Part shown: positions 23,561-34,636 of the stretch, one piece after another
Layout: every line of letters begins with the position of its first letter
Numbering within the stretch: position 1 is the stretch's first letter
NCBI GenBank assembly: GCA_024346935.1
Contig: AP024878.1
Span: 2,418,001-2,482,000, forward strand
DNA: 64,000 nt
Direction: 5' to 3'
DNA from: Vibrio inusitatus
GTDB taxonomy: Bacteria; Pseudomonadota; Gammaproteobacteria; Enterobacterales; Vibrionaceae
Translations under genes and position numbers: made by a program
Notes under the pieces: generated by a model
Database searches by the model: none
What the model was told of the DNA's origin: nothing
The model's input: only the letters and a program-made list of their open reading frames with translations

Positions 23561-24766
23561 TTAGTCGGCTTGGTTGCGCAAAAACGCCGGTATATCAAGG
23601 TATGCACTCTCAGTTTGACCTGAGTTTACTGCCTGCTGTCCCGCACCACTTGCTGGACGAGACACCGTTGGTTCAGTTTTTGGCTTAACCGCTGCTGGTT
23701 GAATCTTCATTTCTGGTTCTGCCTTCGTTGCTACTGCAACGCGGGGCTCAGGAGTCGTAACCGCTTTAGGTTTAGACGCTGCACCAACCAAAGTAATCTC
23801 AGGTTTCTTCTCGTTGCCGATACCTGTTGCAACAACAGTCACACGGAATTCGTCAGACATGTCAGGATCTAAAGAAGTACCAATAACAACTGTAGCATTG
23901 TCTGACGCGAATGCCTTAACTGTGTTACCCACAATCTCGAACTCATCCAGACGCATATCCATGCCCGCAGTAATATTAACAAGTACACCACGTGCGCCAG
24001 CTAAATCGATATCTTCTAGTAGAGAGTGAGAAATAGCGGCTTCTGCTGCTTCTTCTGCACGATCTTCACCAGTAGATATGCCACTGCCCATCATAGCTTG
24101 ACCCATCTCAGACATTACGGTGCGAACATCCGCGAAATCGACGTTGATCATACCAGGACGAGTAATCAATTCTGCAATACCTTGTACCGCATCTTTAAGA
24201 ACGTCATTTGCATAACCAAATGCTTCCAAAAGGGTCACATTACGTCCGTACACCTTAAGTAGCTTCTCATTTGGAATAGTAATCAACGAATCAACATGCT
24301 TTGAAAGCTCTTCGATTCCTTGCTCTGCAAATGATAGACGTTTTTTGCCTTCAAAACCAAATGGCTTAGTCACGACAGCTACTGTAAGAACACCAAGCTC
24401 TTTAGCAATTTCTGCAATAACAGGAGCTGCGCCTGTACCTGTACCACCGCCCATACCTGCTGCGATAAATACCATGTCGGCACCCGTTAGTATTTCTTTG
24501 ATTGCTTCACGGTCTTCAAGTGCTGAATCACGACCTACCTGAGGGTTCGCACCCGCACCTAGACCTTTAGTGATATCTGTACCAATTTGAATAACAGAAC
24601 TCACGCTAGTTTTACGTAACGCCTGTGCATCGGTATTAACACTGATGAATTCTACGCCCTCAATGGACTCGCGCACCATATGTTCTACGGCATTACCGCC
24701 GCCACCGCCAACACCAACGACCTTAATTACGGCTTCGTCATTCATTTCCGTCATCGGTTCAAACAT
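23561..24766 (-). CDS. ftsZ: cell division GTPase, tubulin homologue
   Basis: Forms the Z-ring at midcell. 401 residues. The tubulin signature GGGTGTG is at 106-112, the N-terminal nucleotide-binding glycine loop [11 protein letters not shown] at 17-27, and the T7 catalytic loop ([10 protein letters not shown]) near 207-216. After a Pro/Ala/Lys-rich linker (about 320-385) comes the conserved C-terminal peptide [13 protein letters not shown], which binds FtsA, ZipA and other partners. It starts 30 bp after ftsA in the dcw cluster. Confidence 0.98.
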   Translation of the reverse strand: MFEPMTEMNDEAVIKVVGVGGGGGNAVEHMVRESIEGVEFISVNTDAQALRKTSVSSVIQIGTDITKGLGAGANPQVGRDSALEDREAIKEILTGADMVFIAAGMGGGTGTGAAPVIAEIAKELGVLTVAVVTKPFGFEGKKRLSFAEQGIEELSKHVDSLITIPNEKLLKVYGRNVTLLEAFGYANDVLKDAVQGIAELITRPGMINVDFADVRTVMSEMGQAMMGSGISTGEDRAEEAAEAAISHSLLEDIDLAGARGVLVNITAGMDMRLDEFEIVGNTVKAFASDNATVVIGTSLDPDMSDEFRVTVVATGIGNEKKPEITLVGAASKPKAVTTPEPRVAVATKAEPEMKIQPAAVKPKTEPTVSRPASGAGQQAVNSGQTESAYLDIPAFLRNQAD

Positions 24767-24796
24767 GTGCTTTCTCCGTTTTCCTGTTTATCCAGG

Positions 24797-26062
24797 TTAA
24801 AATTCTTTTTGTATCCAATTACGCATTTTGCTGAACAGGCCAGTTAGAGAGGACTGTTTCGGTTCCGAATACTCGCCTTCATCATTAAAACTGCTGTCTT
24901 TGCCATAATGCAATAAACCAACTGCCGTAGAGTGGTACGGCTCTTTTACGTAATCTGTTAAGCCTTTTACTTCTGTAGGCTTACCGATTCTAACTTGATT
25001 GCCAAATACGCGCTCTGCACATTCAGCTAAACCTTCTATCTGCGATGCGCCACCGGTTAACACGATACCAGCGGCGATGTGATGGTGTTTGACACCATTT
25101 TCTCGCATTTTGTTTTGAGCGTTTTCAATCGCTTGGTTTATTAAACCCATAAGCTCAGTATAACGCGGTTCTATCACTTCAGATAAGGTTTGTCTTTGTA
25201 AACTGCGAGATGGACGACCGCCAACGCTAGGAACGTTAACTGTGTCATCTTTGCTCACCAGTTCACTCATAGCACAGCCATATTTGACCTTGATTTCTTC
25301 GGCATCGTTAATCGGAGTACCAAAGGCAAACGCGATATCACTCGTTACAGAATTACCTGCGTAAGAAAACACTTCTGTGTGACGCAATGCACCACCAGTC
25401 CAAAGCGCTACATCCATGGTACCTGCGCCGATATCTACGACACATACACCCAGTTCTTTTTCATCTTCAGTAATAACTGCATCACTTGCCGCAAGACCCG
25501 AGAAGACTAATTGCTCAACCGTAAGCCCACAACGCTCTACTGCCTTGATAACATTGCGTGCCATATCGTTATGACAAGAGATCATGTGCACGCTCACTTC
25601 CATACGTACACCTGAAAGCCCTAGTGGATTTTTGATCCCACCAAGGTGATCGATTTTAAACTCTTGTGGAATAACATGCAGGATGCGTTCTTCTTCACCA
25701 ATTTTGATAGAACGAGCAGTATGAATAGCACGATCCATATCTTCTTGAGATACCTCTTCATCAGAGATAGTGCCCATGCCTTTTTCAATGCGGCTGGTAA
25801 TATGCTGACCTGAGATGGATAGATACACGTTGGTGATTTTATGCTCAGCCATCAGTTCAGCTTGATTCACTGCTCGTTCAACTGATTTGATCACAGAGTC
25901 GAGGTCATTCACCCCACCTTTATCCATTCCACGGGATGGACTGCTACCAGCGCCAATAATGTTGATTTGTCCGTCTGGAAGAATTTCGCCTACTAGCGCT
26001 GAAACAGTCGCTGTACCGATATCCAGACCAACAATCAGGTTGTCATCCGTTCCCTTGGTCAT
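24797..26062 (-). CDS. ftsA: cell division actin-like membrane tether
   Basis: An actin-family ATPase that ties FtsZ filaments to the membrane and recruits later division proteins. 421 residues. The phosphate-1 motif is GLDIGTATVSALVG near the N-terminus, the phosphate-2 motif VCVVDIGAGTMDVAL near residue 205, and the adenosine motif ITGG-like (GIVLTGGASQIEGL) near 335. The C-terminus, SKMRNWIQKEF, is the amphipathic membrane-targeting helix. The start overlaps the end of ftsQ by 20 bp, so the two are coupled. Confidence 0.97.
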   Translation of the reverse strand: MTKGTDDNLIVGLDIGTATVSALVGEILPDGQINIIGAGSSPSRGMDKGGVNDLDSVIKSVERAVNQAELMAEHKITNVYLSISGQHITSRIEKGMGTISDEEVSQEDMDRAIHTARSIKIGEEERILHVIPQEFKIDHLGGIKNPLGLSGVRMEVSVHMISCHNDMARNVIKAVERCGLTVEQLVFSGLAASDAVITEDEKELGVCVVDIGAGTMDVALWTGGALRHTEVFSYAGNSVTSDIAFAFGTPINDAEEIKVKYGCAMSELVSKDDTVNVPSVGGRPSRSLQRQTLSEVIEPRYTELMGLINQAIENAQNKMRENGVKHHHIAAGIVLTGGASQIEGLAECAERVFGNQVRIGKPTEVKGLTDYVKEPYHSTAVGLLHYGKDSSFNDEGEYSEPKQSSLTGLFSKMRNWIQKEF

Positions 26063-26840
26063 TACTACTCTCTTGCCTTTGGTCTTCCGTTAGCCAGCCA
26101 ATGGCGGCTCCGGTGTCATATCTTAAATCTATATAACTGATCTGTTGAACTCTCTCATCCATGTGGTGATATAGGTCAACAAACCTCTGAATTCTTTCTT
26201 CTAATGCATCTTTACCTAATTCAAGGCGGATGCCATTGTCTAATATCAACTGCCAAGCATGTCTATCATTCAGCACTACTGAAGTGATCTGTAAGCCGAG
26301 ACTAGTAAATTGCGGCTTAATTTCTCGCCAAGTGTCTAGCACCTTTTCACTTTCGGTCTCAGGGCCATAAAGCTTAACGATTTCTTGGTCTTGTTGGTGC
26401 AACTGCCCAACATCGGCATAAAATATCTGACCGTTACTGTTTAGAAGCGCATTACCATTCCAAATTGCTGCTGGGTGGTGCTCCATCAAAAACACCTTAA
26501 TGGTGTTTGGCCATTGCTTACGAATGGCGGCACTCGCAACCCAAGGCAGAGATTCAACAGCTGTTTGCAATTGATTAACATCCTGAGTCATAAATGTGCC
26601 GAATGGATGAATATGCGATAACACACCCTGCACATCAGTGCTGTGCACATATTCAAGTTCACCTTCAAGGACAAATTGAGAAAGGGGGAGTCGTCCACTG
26701 TCTCGCATCCATGCAACTGTGGAAAAAATACCAAACACAATCAAAGCGACTACGAACATTAAAAAACTCGCATCAACCCAAGAAAATTTGAACCTAGGCC
26801 TTTGTTTATATTCGGTTTCGACGTCTAATGTAGATTCCAT
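26043..26840 (-). CDS. ftsQ: cell division protein FtsQ
   Basis: A bitopic inner-membrane protein that links early and late divisome parts through FtsB and FtsL. 265 residues: a short cytoplasmic N-terminus, one membrane helix (about 27-48, ASFLMFVVALIVFGIF), a periplasmic POTRA domain (about 57-125, with LPWVASAAIRKQWPNTIKV) and the beta domain. It overlaps ftsA by 20 bp. The 126 bp upstream gap to murC contains an inverted repeat and has no ddl gene. Confidence 0.95.
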   Translation of the reverse strand: MESTLDVETEYKQRPRFKFSWVDASFLMFVVALIVFGIFSTVAWMRDSGRLPLSQFVLEGELEYVHSTDVQGVLSHIHPFGTFMTQDVNQLQTAVESLPWVASAAIRKQWPNTIKVFLMEHHPAAIWNGNALLNSNGQIFYADVGQLHQQDQEIVKLYGPETESEKVLDTWREIKPQFTSLGLQITSVVLNDRHAWQLILDNGIRLELGKDALEERIQRFVDLYHHMDERVQQISYIDLRYDTGAAIGWLTEDQRQESSNDQGNG

Positions 26841-26888
26841 TTTTGTAATGTCGTCGACTTCCTAATTAACGGCACATAACCCTTTACA

Positions 26889-26921
26889 GGCAAGTATAAC
26901 TATTGACTGATTATACTTGCC
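26889..26921 (-). promoter_or_regulatory. 11 bp perfect inverted repeat with embedded TATAAT upstream of ftsQ
   Basis: GGCAAGTATAA (26889-26899) and TTATACTTGCC (26911-26921) are perfect inverted repeats around an 11-base loop, in the gap between murC and ftsQ. There is no T-run after it, so it is not a usual terminator. On the minus strand the left arm contains a perfect TATAAT (26910-26915), so this may be an ftsQAZ promoter with an operator over its -10. Confidence 0.5.
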
Positions 26922-26966
26922 CGACATTATCTTTCCATAGCAATAACGGATATTTCGATCAGGAAA

Positions 26967-28427
26967 CTAGCTTTTTTGCATTGCTCTGATGTTAAGTTCT
27001 AACTTTTCCAACCTTTTAGCAACCTTTCCTACATCACCAGCGCCCTGAGTGAGAACAAGATCACCTTCTTGCAACAAGTTGGCTAGCACTTTCGGTAGTT
27101 CATCCTGTTCTTTAACAAAGATAGGTTCGATACGCCCTCGGCTTCGAATAGTGCGACATAAAGAACGTCCGTCAGCCCCTGCAATAGGTCCTTCCCCAGC
27201 AGAATAAACGTCGAGCATCAGCAGTACGTCAACTTTATCCAAAACATTGGCAAAATCATCGTAAAGATCGCGAGTACGGCTGTAACGGTGTGGTTGAAAT
27301 ACCATTACCAAGCGCTTATCCGGCCAGCCAGCACGCGCAGCATCAATGGTGACATCAACCTCACTAGGGTGATGACCGTAATCATCCACCAGCATGGCAG
27401 TACCATTACCCGTTGCAAATTCGCCTAAATGCTCAAATCGACGCCCCGTACCTTGAGTTGCTAATAAAGCGGAAAGAATTGCTTCATCAGAGATATCATC
27501 TTCGGTCGCAACTGCAATCGCAGCTGACGCATTCAGCGCATTGTGCTTACCTGGCATGTTTAGCGTGATCTCAAGGTCATTTCTACCTTCACGTTCTACC
27601 GTAAAGAAGCTCTGTTGCCCTTGCTGACGATAATTCACGATCTTAACGTCTGCATCATCAGCAAAACCATAGGTAATGATCTGACGGCTGATAGTTGGCA
27701 ACATCTCACGAATAACTGGGTCATCAATGCACATTATTGCTTGCCCATAGAATGGCAATTTATGTAGAAAGTCGACAAAGGTTTGCTTCAGTACTTCAAA
27801 GTCACCACCGTAAGTATCCATATGGTCGGCTTCAATGTTAGTGACGATCGCTACCATAGGCTGTAGGTGCAAGAAGGATGCATCACTCTCGTCAGCTTCA
27901 GCAATAAGAATACGGCTTGAACCTAAGCGAGCATTGGTTCCTGCACTCTTCACTAGACCACCGTTAACAAACGTAGGATCTAAACCGGCCTCAGAATAAA
28001 TCTGAGTCACCAAAGCAGTAGTTGTTGTTTTACCATGAGTCCCCGCTACTGCAATACCGTGACGGTAGCGCATAATCTCAGCAAGCATCTCTGCACGACG
28101 CACAACCGGAATACGCAAAGACTTAGCAGCAACAAGTTCTGGGTTACCCTGATCTATAGCCGTAGATACAACAACCACGCTGGCGTTCTCGACGTTGCTC
28201 TGGTCGTGACCAATGAAAATGGTCGCACCCTTACTCTGTAGTCGATCTGTCACTGCATTTTGACTAATGTCTGAGCCGGAGATGGTGTAACCTTCGTTCA
28301 GCAATACCTCTGCGATACCGCTCATACCCGCACCGCCTATACCGACGAAGTGAATGCTTTTCACGCGTCTCATCTCAGGGATCATAGCTCGGATGTGCGC
28401 CAAATCTTGTTTGTGTTCGATTACCAT
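26967..28427 (-). CDS. murC: UDP-N-acetylmuramate--L-alanine ligase
   Basis: The first amino-acid ligase of the peptidoglycan stem peptide: it adds L-Ala to UDP-MurNAc using ATP. 486 residues, cytoplasmic. The Mur-ligase three-domain layout is clear: an N-terminal UDP-binding [14 protein letters not shown], a P-loop [12 protein letters not shown] near residue 125, and a C-terminal domain with [13 protein letters not shown]. It is 30 bp downstream of murG in the dcw cluster. Confidence 0.97.
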   Translation of the reverse strand: MVIEHKQDLAHIRAMIPEMRRVKSIHFVGIGGAGMSGIAEVLLNEGYTISGSDISQNAVTDRLQSKGATIFIGHDQSNVENASVVVVSTAIDQGNPELVAAKSLRIPVVRRAEMLAEIMRYRHGIAVAGTHGKTTTTALVTQIYSEAGLDPTFVNGGLVKSAGTNARLGSSRILIAEADESDASFLHLQPMVAIVTNIEADHMDTYGGDFEVLKQTFVDFLHKLPFYGQAIMCIDDPVIREMLPTISRQIITYGFADDADVKIVNYRQQGQQSFFTVEREGRNDLEITLNMPGKHNALNASAAIAVATEDDISDEAILSALLATQGTGRRFEHLGEFATGNGTAMLVDDYGHHPSEVDVTIDAARAGWPDKRLVMVFQPHRYSRTRDLYDDFANVLDKVDVLLMLDVYSAGEGPIAGADGRSLCRTIRSRGRIEPIFVKEQDELPKVLANLLQEGDLVLTQGAGDVGKVAKRLEKLELNIRAMQKS

Positions 28428-28457
28428 AATTGTTCTCTTGCTCAGTATTATTCGAGA

Positions 28458-29534
28458 TTATTTATCACTGTGGTTGCTCAGAGCAACTATTGCCTCTGCA
28501 ACCACTTTATCAGCATCAAGCTTGGCTGCTTGGCGTGATTTAATTGCCATCTCGAGCAATGAGGCTCTATCTAGCCCCTGAATTGTTTGTGTTAACTTGG
28601 CGACAGAAAGGTTCTGCTGCTCAATCATTTTTGCAGCGTCAGCGTCGACTAGGTAGTCTCCATTGAGCGCTTGTTGTCTATCTTTGTGCGGGTACGGAAT
28701 AAAAATTGCGGCCAAACCCGCAGCTGAAACCTCAGAAACGGTCAACGCCCCAGAGCGACATACAATAAGATCAGCCCACTCGTATGCGGCCGCCACATCA
28801 TCAATAAATTCGGTGACTTTTACTTGCTGAACGCCCGCTTGATTGTAGCGAGAGTCTACATCTTCAAAGTTATCTTTTCCCACTTGGTGCCAAACTGTAT
28901 AACCACAGCCTAGATCTGCAATGGTTTGTGGCAATGTGTGATTCAAAATGCGAGCACCTTGACTGCCACCCATTACTAAAATTCGAATATCACCTTCTCT
29001 TGAAGCTAATCTTGTCTTTGGTGATTCAAGCGCTACCACATCAGTTCTAACCGGGTTACCAACGACTTCTGCATTCGGGAATGCACCTGGAAAAGCTTGG
29101 AACACCTTGCTTGCCACCTTTGCCAGCCAACCATTGGTTAGGCCAGCAACTGCATTTTGTTCATGCAAAACCAATGGTATACCGCACTGACGTGCAGCAA
29201 TGCCACCAGGCCCGCTAACATAGCCACCCATTCCTAAAACCACATCAGGCTTATAACGTTTAATGTGTGCTTTGGCTTGGCCAATAGCACTAATAATCTG
29301 AAACGGTGCCTTGATTAACTTACCTAAGCCTTGCCCTCTCAATCCTTTAACCTTAATGAAATCAATCTCAATACCATGCTTTGGTACAAGGTCGGCTTCC
29401 ATACGATCTGCAGTACCCAACCAGCGGATTTCCCATCCTTGTTGCTGCAGGTATTTCGCCACTGCAAGTCCCGGAAAAACGTGCCCGCCAGTACCACCAG
29501 CCATCACTAAGAGTCGCTTTTTATTATTCGTCAT
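28458..29534 (-). CDS. murG: lipid II synthase (GlcNAc transferase)
   Basis: Transfers GlcNAc from UDP-GlcNAc to lipid I on the cytoplasmic face of the inner membrane. 358 residues, GT-B fold. The N-terminal glycine loop [16 protein letters not shown] and the second loop [10 protein letters not shown] are present. The C-terminal donor site has VMGGSQGA and [10 protein letters not shown] with PYPHKDRQQ. The start overlaps the ftsW stop by one base. Confidence 0.97.
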   Translation of the reverse strand: MTNNKKRLLVMAGGTGGHVFPGLAVAKYLQQQGWEIRWLGTADRMEADLVPKHGIEIDFIKVKGLRGQGLGKLIKAPFQIISAIGQAKAHIKRYKPDVVLGMGGYVSGPGGIAARQCGIPLVLHEQNAVAGLTNGWLAKVASKVFQAFPGAFPNAEVVGNPVRTDVVALESPKTRLASREGDIRILVMGGSQGARILNHTLPQTIADLGCGYTVWHQVGKDNFEDVDSRYNQAGVQQVKVTEFIDDVAAAYEWADLIVCRSGALTVSEVSAAGLAAIFIPYPHKDRQQALNGDYLVDADAAKMIEQQNLSVAKLTQTIQGLDRASLLEMAIKSRQAAKLDADKVVAEAIVALSNHSDK

Positions 29535-30814
29535 TATTGGGCTACGCCTTGTTTCACTTCATCTTGCTTCACGTCGTCTGGTTGTAACGACTCTTTATAA
29601 TCTTGAACTCGATGCTCATGATCGATTCGAATTACGATAGCTACTGCGATGGACATTATGATAAGGCTCGAGCCACCATAGCTAATTAATGGCAGGGTCA
29701 AACCTTTGGTTGGCACCATACCCGCAGCTGCGCCAACGTTGACTACGGTCTGAAAGGCAAACCAGATACCAAAACCTAACGCGAGATAACCGCTAAACAC
29801 ATCACCTGCATCAAACGCTCGTTTACCTATAAATACCGTCTTAAACACTAGTGCAAAGATCAATAGCAGAATACCTGTCACACCAATAAAGCCTAACTCT
29901 TCCCCCATCACGGCAAATACGAAATCAGTATGTGCTTCCGGTAGATAGGCAAGCTTTTGAATTGAGTTCCCTAACCCTTGACCAAACCACTCGCCTCGGC
30001 CAAATGCCATCAATGATTGGGTTAATTGGTAGCCACTACCGAAAGGGTCTTCCCATGGATCTAAGAAGGAGGTCACACGCTTCATTCGGTATGGCTCGAT
30101 TAAGATCAAAACACCGATGCCCATAATCCCTGCAAATACAAGCGCAAGAAACTGCCAAAGCTTGGCCCCCGCAATGAACAACATACCGAAGACCGTTACC
30201 AACATCACAACCACTGTACCTAAATCGGGTTGCCCAAGGAGTAAGACCGCCAACAAGGCAAAGACTACAAATGGCTTGAAGAAACCACTCTTAAAGCTCG
30301 CTCTTACTTCTTGCTGTTTACGATATAGATAGCTCGCCATAAAGATAAACAGTGCTAGCTTGGCCAGTTCAGCAGGCTGAAAGTTGATAGGACCAAGAGG
30401 GATCCAGCGTGACGCACCATTTACCGACTTGCCAGCAAACAGCACCAGCAATAGCAAAAACATACAAGTAAACAATAATTTAGAGCTATGCGTTAGCCAG
30501 TAATGTGTTGGTATGTGTATGACAACGCCCATCACACCTAATGCAAGGCACAAATAAAAGGCATGTCGAATCGCATAATGGAAAGGATAACCATAATGAG
30601 AGTAACTGACAGGTAGCGAAGCAGACGTCACCATCACCAACCCTATCAACATAAGAATTAGTGATAGCCACACTAGTTGCCTATCAAATAGCACTGGCAA
30701 TGTTGGGTATTGCTGAGCGCCGTCTAGCGACTCTTCAGAGGAATCTTGCTCAGAGCTTAATGTGGGAGTCGATTCCTTTCCATGGAAACGAGAGAGCCAA
30801 CGCATATTTCTCAC
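29534..30814 (-). CDS. ftsW: septal peptidoglycan glycosyltransferase FtsW, GTG start
   Basis: A SEDS-family polymerase that, with FtsI, makes septal peptidoglycan. 426 residues with about ten membrane helices. The SEDS motifs QPDLGT and the C-terminal [12 protein letters not shown] can be seen, and the long periplasmic loop holds the [17 protein letters not shown] region. The frame starts at GTG 30814, preceded by AGGA at 4 bases; an ATG three codons on (30805) is an alternative. It carries a cytoplasmic tail of about 25 residues. It is coupled to murG by a one-base overlap. Confidence 0.95.
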   Translation of the reverse strand: MRNMRWLSRFHGKESTPTLSSEQDSSEESLDGAQQYPTLPVLFDRQLVWLSLILMLIGLVMVTSASLPVSYSHYGYPFHYAIRHAFYLCLALGVMGVVIHIPTHYWLTHSSKLLFTCMFLLLLVLFAGKSVNGASRWIPLGPINFQPAELAKLALFIFMASYLYRKQQEVRASFKSGFFKPFVVFALLAVLLLGQPDLGTVVVMLVTVFGMLFIAGAKLWQFLALVFAGIMGIGVLILIEPYRMKRVTSFLDPWEDPFGSGYQLTQSLMAFGRGEWFGQGLGNSIQKLAYLPEAHTDFVFAVMGEELGFIGVTGILLLIFALVFKTVFIGKRAFDAGDVFSGYLALGFGIWFAFQTVVNVGAAAGMVPTKGLTLPLISYGGSSLIIMSIAVAIVIRIDHEHRVQDYKESLQPDDVKQDEVKQGVAQ

Positions 30815-30858
30815 TTTATCCTAATCTCTAGATTGATTTGCATCCTGCTACGCATAGC

Positions 30859-30873
30859 GGATGCTAAGCATCC
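30859..30873 (-). other. hairpin over the murD stop codon
   Basis: GGATGC-TAA-GCATCC is a perfect 6 bp hairpin spanning the murD stop, with no T-run. A third GCATCC lies just before it (30840-30845). It might stabilise or attenuate the message between murD and ftsW. Weak claim. Confidence 0.35.
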
Positions 30874-32192
30874 TGCGTTTGAGCGAGTTGAGTAAACACA
30901 TCTCCGCGCTGCATAAAATTGGCAAACTGGTCAAAACTGGCACAGGCTGGAGATAGCATCACCATATCACCTGTTTTAGCTTTGTGTCGAATGGCAGTGA
31001 CCGCTTCTTGCATGCTATCAAAGTAAACACTGTTTTCAGATAATGAAATCAACTGTTTACCATCAGCACCAAAACAGCAAAGCTCAACATCTAGGGAGGC
31101 AAGAGCCGGTTTAAGTTCACTAAAATCAGCGCCTTTACCATCACCACCAACAAGTAAATACAAACGTCCAGCAATTTTTAGCCCTTTTAAAGCGGCTAAT
31201 GTGCTGGCGACATTGGTCGCTTTAGAGTCATTGACCCAAATAATACCGTTTTCACGACTGACCACCTGACAGCGGTGTGTCAGGCCGGTGTAACATCTTA
31301 ACGCATCGAGTGAAGATTCAATCTTGATACCCGCAGACTCCAGTAGTGCAATAGCAACAATTGCATTGAGCATATTGTGCTGACCGACTATAGAGAGATC
31401 ATTCGCTGCTAGAAGACGCTGTGCATGGCTAGTTAACCATGTCTGACCTTGATATTCAGAAAGCTTATATTCACCAGTGGCAACACCAAACTCTATCAGT
31501 CCGTCGATATCCTCTGGATAGGTTGCCTTATCATCAGCGTTAACGATCTTAATCTCTGCATGTTCAAAAATACGTAACTTAGCTTTTCGATAGTCATGCA
31601 TGCCCTCATATCTATCCATGTGGTCTTCGGATAGATTGAGAAACGCTGCTGCCCGCAGTTTTAGGCTAGAAGTTGTTTCAAGTTGGAAGCTTGATAATTC
31701 AAGTACATATAAGTCAGCATCGTTATTGAGCAATTCAAGTGCAGGTACGCCGATATTGCCACCAACCGCTGTTTTCACACCAGCTGCGTTAGCCATAACG
31801 CCCGTAAGATCAGTAACAGTACTTTTGCCATTAGAGCCAGTAATCGCTAACACAGGCTTATCCACTGCCCAAGCAAATAACTCAATATCGCCAACAACCG
31901 GTACACCTAAGCTCATAGCTTGAGTCAATTGTGGCGTAGCAAGTGCAATACCTGGACTTGCTACGATAAGATCCGTCTCATTGAGCCATTGTTGATTCCA
32001 GCCACCACTATGCAGTGAAACATCATCAGACAATTGCTCGGCACCGGGCGCCACAGGTCGAGTATCAATGACTCGAATGTTCAGTGGCGCGTCCAGTTGC
32101 TCAGAAATCTTTTGCAAATGCCTAACCACAGACAAACCAGTGATCCCAAGCCCTACGACAACGACATCACGAATACTTTGCCATTGAACCAT
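30864..32192 (-). CDS. murD: UDP-N-acetylmuramoyl-L-alanine--D-glutamate ligase
   Basis: Adds D-Glu to UDP-MurNAc-L-Ala. 442 residues. It has an N-terminal Rossmann-like UDP site ([16 protein letters not shown]), a P-loop [11 protein letters not shown] near residue 120, the middle-domain LSEDHMDRY, and the C-terminal [12 protein letters not shown] and [14 protein letters not shown] motifs typical of MurD. It is 3 bp after mraY and 49 bp before ftsW. Confidence 0.97.
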   Translation of the reverse strand: MVQWQSIRDVVVVGLGITGLSVVRHLQKISEQLDAPLNIRVIDTRPVAPGAEQLSDDVSLHSGGWNQQWLNETDLIVASPGIALATPQLTQAMSLGVPVVGDIELFAWAVDKPVLAITGSNGKSTVTDLTGVMANAAGVKTAVGGNIGVPALELLNNDADLYVLELSSFQLETTSSLKLRAAAFLNLSEDHMDRYEGMHDYRKAKLRIFEHAEIKIVNADDKATYPEDIDGLIEFGVATGEYKLSEYQGQTWLTSHAQRLLAANDLSIVGQHNMLNAIVAIALLESAGIKIESSLDALRCYTGLTHRCQVVSRENGIIWVNDSKATNVASTLAALKGLKIAGRLYLLVGGDGKGADFSELKPALASLDVELCCFGADGKQLISLSENSVYFDSMQEAVTAIRHKAKTGDMVMLSPACASFDQFANFMQRGDVFTQLAQTQDA

Positions 32193-32195
32193 GGA

Positions 32196-33278
32196 TTAAC
32201 GCACCTTCAGGGTAGCCAGACCAATCAGTACTAGCACGATAGAGATAATCCAAAAACGAACAATAACGCGAGGCTCAGGCCAGCCTTTTAATTCATAGTG
32301 ATGGTGAATTGGCGCCATGCGAAACACTCGTTGCCCACGCAGTTTGTAAGAACCAACCTGAAGGATTACTGATAGGGTCTCCATTACAAAGACACCACCC
32401 ATAATGACCAATACGAACTCTTGGCGTACCAAAACTGCGATTGTGCCCAAGGCACCACCTAGTGCAAGAGAGCCCACATCGCCCATAAATACTTGGGCTG
32501 GGTAGGTGTTAAACCACAAGAATCCAAGGCCTGCACCGACAATAGCGGTACAAAAGATCACTAGTTCACTGGTGTAGGGAATATAAGGAATATGCAGGTA
32601 TTGCGCGAAATTGACGTTGCCCGTCGCATACGCAATAACAGCAAAACCTGCTGCAACTAAAATGGTTGGCATAATCGCTAGACCATCCAAGCCATCGGTT
32701 AGGTTTACCGCATTACTCGTACCAACAATAACAAAGTAAGTAAGAACAATATAAAGCAGACCTAATTGAGGCATGATGTCTTTGAAAAATGGCACAACTA
32801 ACTGAGTGGCAGCGGTATCTTTACCATGGGCATAAAGCGCAAAAGCAACAACAATGGCGATAGCTGACTGCCAGAAATATTTCCAACGAGCTATCAAGCC
32901 ATCCGTATTTTTGCGAACCACCTTACGGTAATCATCCACAAAACCTACCGCTCCATAGCCAAGTAATACTGCAAGCACGGCCCATACGTAGGGGTTAGAA
33001 AGATTCGCCCACAGCAATACCGTAATTGTAATAGCGGCGAGAATCATCACACCGCCCATGGTAGGTGTACCATGCTTGCTTAGGTGTGACTCAGGGCCGT
33101 CATGACGTACTACCTGACCGATTTGCAATAGTTGCAAGCGTCGGATCAGCTTAGGTCCCATCCATAGGGATAGACTTAATGCAGTTATAATGCTGAGTAT
33201 CGAACGAAAAGAAAGATAATCAAAAAGACGAAAGAACGAAAAGTAAGGCTGTAGTAAATCCGCTAGCCAGATAATCAT
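32196..33278 (-). CDS. mraY: phospho-MurNAc-pentapeptide transferase (lipid I synthase)
   Basis: An integral membrane enzyme joining phospho-MurNAc-pentapeptide to undecaprenyl phosphate. 360 residues, ten membrane helices. Catalytic-type motifs are visible: GFVDDYRKV (Asp pair), [25 protein letters not shown] and [14 protein letters not shown]. The length equals that of E. coli MraY. It overlaps murF by 4 bp. Confidence 0.98.
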   Translation of the reverse strand: MIIWLADLLQPYFSFFRLFDYLSFRSILSIITALSLSLWMGPKLIRRLQLLQIGQVVRHDGPESHLSKHGTPTMGGVMILAAITITVLLWANLSNPYVWAVLAVLLGYGAVGFVDDYRKVVRKNTDGLIARWKYFWQSAIAIVVAFALYAHGKDTAATQLVVPFFKDIMPQLGLLYIVLTYFVIVGTSNAVNLTDGLDGLAIMPTILVAAGFAVIAYATGNVNFAQYLHIPYIPYTSELVIFCTAIVGAGLGFLWFNTYPAQVFMGDVGSLALGGALGTIAVLVRQEFVLVIMGGVFVMETLSVILQVGSYKLRGQRVFRMAPIHHHYELKGWPEPRVIVRFWIISIVLVLIGLATLKVR

Positions 33279-34636
33279 TTAAGCTTCTCCTTCAAAGCAG
33301 CGGCAATCTTGCTCATCTGCGCACTATTTGCGCCCTTAACGAGCAAAGTATGTTGAGTGTGTGGTTGAGTAGAGAGTTGCTGTTCAATAAAAGCCATTAG
33401 ACTTTGATGATCATCAAAATGACGTCCATGAGTAACATCACTAATTATCTTAGTGTCATCCCCATAAGTCAGCACGTGCTCAAACCCAAATTTTGCTGCA
33501 TATTCACCGACTTGCCGATGAAGTTCAAGACTTTCTTTACCTAATTCAGCCATAAATCCCAAGATCAGCCAACGGCTTCCTTCGAACGTGCCAAGCAAGT
33601 CAGCCGCAGCCTTCATCGCAGGTACGCTAGCATTATAACTATCATCAATAAGACGGATTTTGTCAGTCAGTTGTTCTACTGCAACTCTGCCTTTAACTTG
33701 AGCAACAGATTCGAGCCCACGAACCACTGTTGGCAGTTCTGTTCCCATATTCAAGGCAATCGCTGCTGCCGCGACAGCATTCGCCACATTGTGACGTCCA
33801 ACTACCCCAAGTTTCACTTCAGCCATACCAAATGGAGTATGCAAATGAAAACTCGCTAACCCATTGCTATCTATAGATATATTGCCAGCATAATACTCTG
33901 CCAGCGAGTTATCTAAAGAGAAGGTTTGTACTCGCTTATTTTCAAGCAAGGTTTGCCAGAACTCTCCGCCTTGGCTCTCTAAGTTATACAAAGCAAGGCC
34001 ACCGTCATCTAAGGTAGAAAATATCTCTCCCTTGGCTCGCATAACACCCTGCATCGAGCCAAACCCCTCAAGATGAGCTGCCGCGACATTATTCACTAAA
34101 GCAATATCAGGCTGAACTAAGTTCACTGTATATTCAATTTCGTGCTCATGGTTTGCACCAAGTTCAATCACAGAAAAATCGTGCTGCTTTGTGGCGCGTA
34201 GTAAAGTAAGTGGAGCCCCGATATCGTTGTTGAAGTTACCAGCAGTAGCTAAAACCTGACCTCTTAAAGATAAAATAGAGGCAAGCATCTCTTTGACTGT
34301 AGTTTTGCCACAGCTTCCGGTAATCGCTACTTTGGGCATATCGGTTTTAGCAAAATTCCAAGCACCTATTTTTCCCAAGGCCAACTTACTATCTTCGACA
34401 ATAAGTTGTGGAACAGACAATGGAAGTTCTTTCTCTACCAATAAAGCAACAGCGCCCTGCTCTACCGCTTGCTTGCAAAAATCATGAGCATCAAAGCGCT
34501 CTCCAACCAAAGCCACAAACAACCCGTTGCTGCCAATGTTACGACTATCAGTGGAAACTGACTCAATCAGTAAATTACTTCCAAGCAAATGTCCATCTAT
34601 CGCGGTGGCTATATCCGATAATTGAGTGCTTATCAT
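33275..34636 (-). CDS. murF: UDP-MurNAc-tripeptide--D-alanyl-D-alanine ligase
   Basis: Adds the D-Ala-D-Ala dipeptide to complete the stem peptide. 453 residues. The P-loop [14 protein letters not shown] is near residue 107, with a central [13 protein letters not shown] and a C-terminal [14 protein letters not shown] motif that marks MurF among the Mur ligases. It overlaps murE by one base and mraY by four. The D-Ala-D-Ala ligase gene that supplies its substrate is not in this window. Confidence 0.97.
   Translation of the reverse strand: MISTQLSDIATAIDGHLLGSNLLIESVSTDSRNIGSNGLFVALVGERFDAHDFCKQAVEQGAVALLVEKELPLSVPQLIVEDSKLALGKIGAWNFAKTDMPKVAITGSCGKTTVKEMLASILSLRGQVLATAGNFNNDIGAPLTLLRATKQHDFSVIELGANHEHEIEYTVNLVQPDIALVNNVAAAHLEGFGSMQGVMRAKGEIFSTLDDGGLALYNLESQGGEFWQTLLENKRVQTFSLDNSLAEYYAGNISIDSNGLASFHLHTPFGMAEVKLGVVGRHNVANAVAAAAIALNMGTELPTVVRGLESVAQVKGRVAVEQLTDKIRLIDDSYNASVPAMKAAADLLGTFEGSRWLILGFMAELGKESLELHRQVGEYAAKFGFEHVLTYGDDTKIISDVTHGRHFDDHQSLMAFIEQQLSTQPHTQHTLLVKGANSAQMSKIAAALKEKLK

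Noticed and set aside
30859..30873. The murD stop hairpin as a terminator inside the dcw cluster
   Set aside because: It has no T-run and ftsW follows at once, so full termination is unlikely; listed only as a hairpin.
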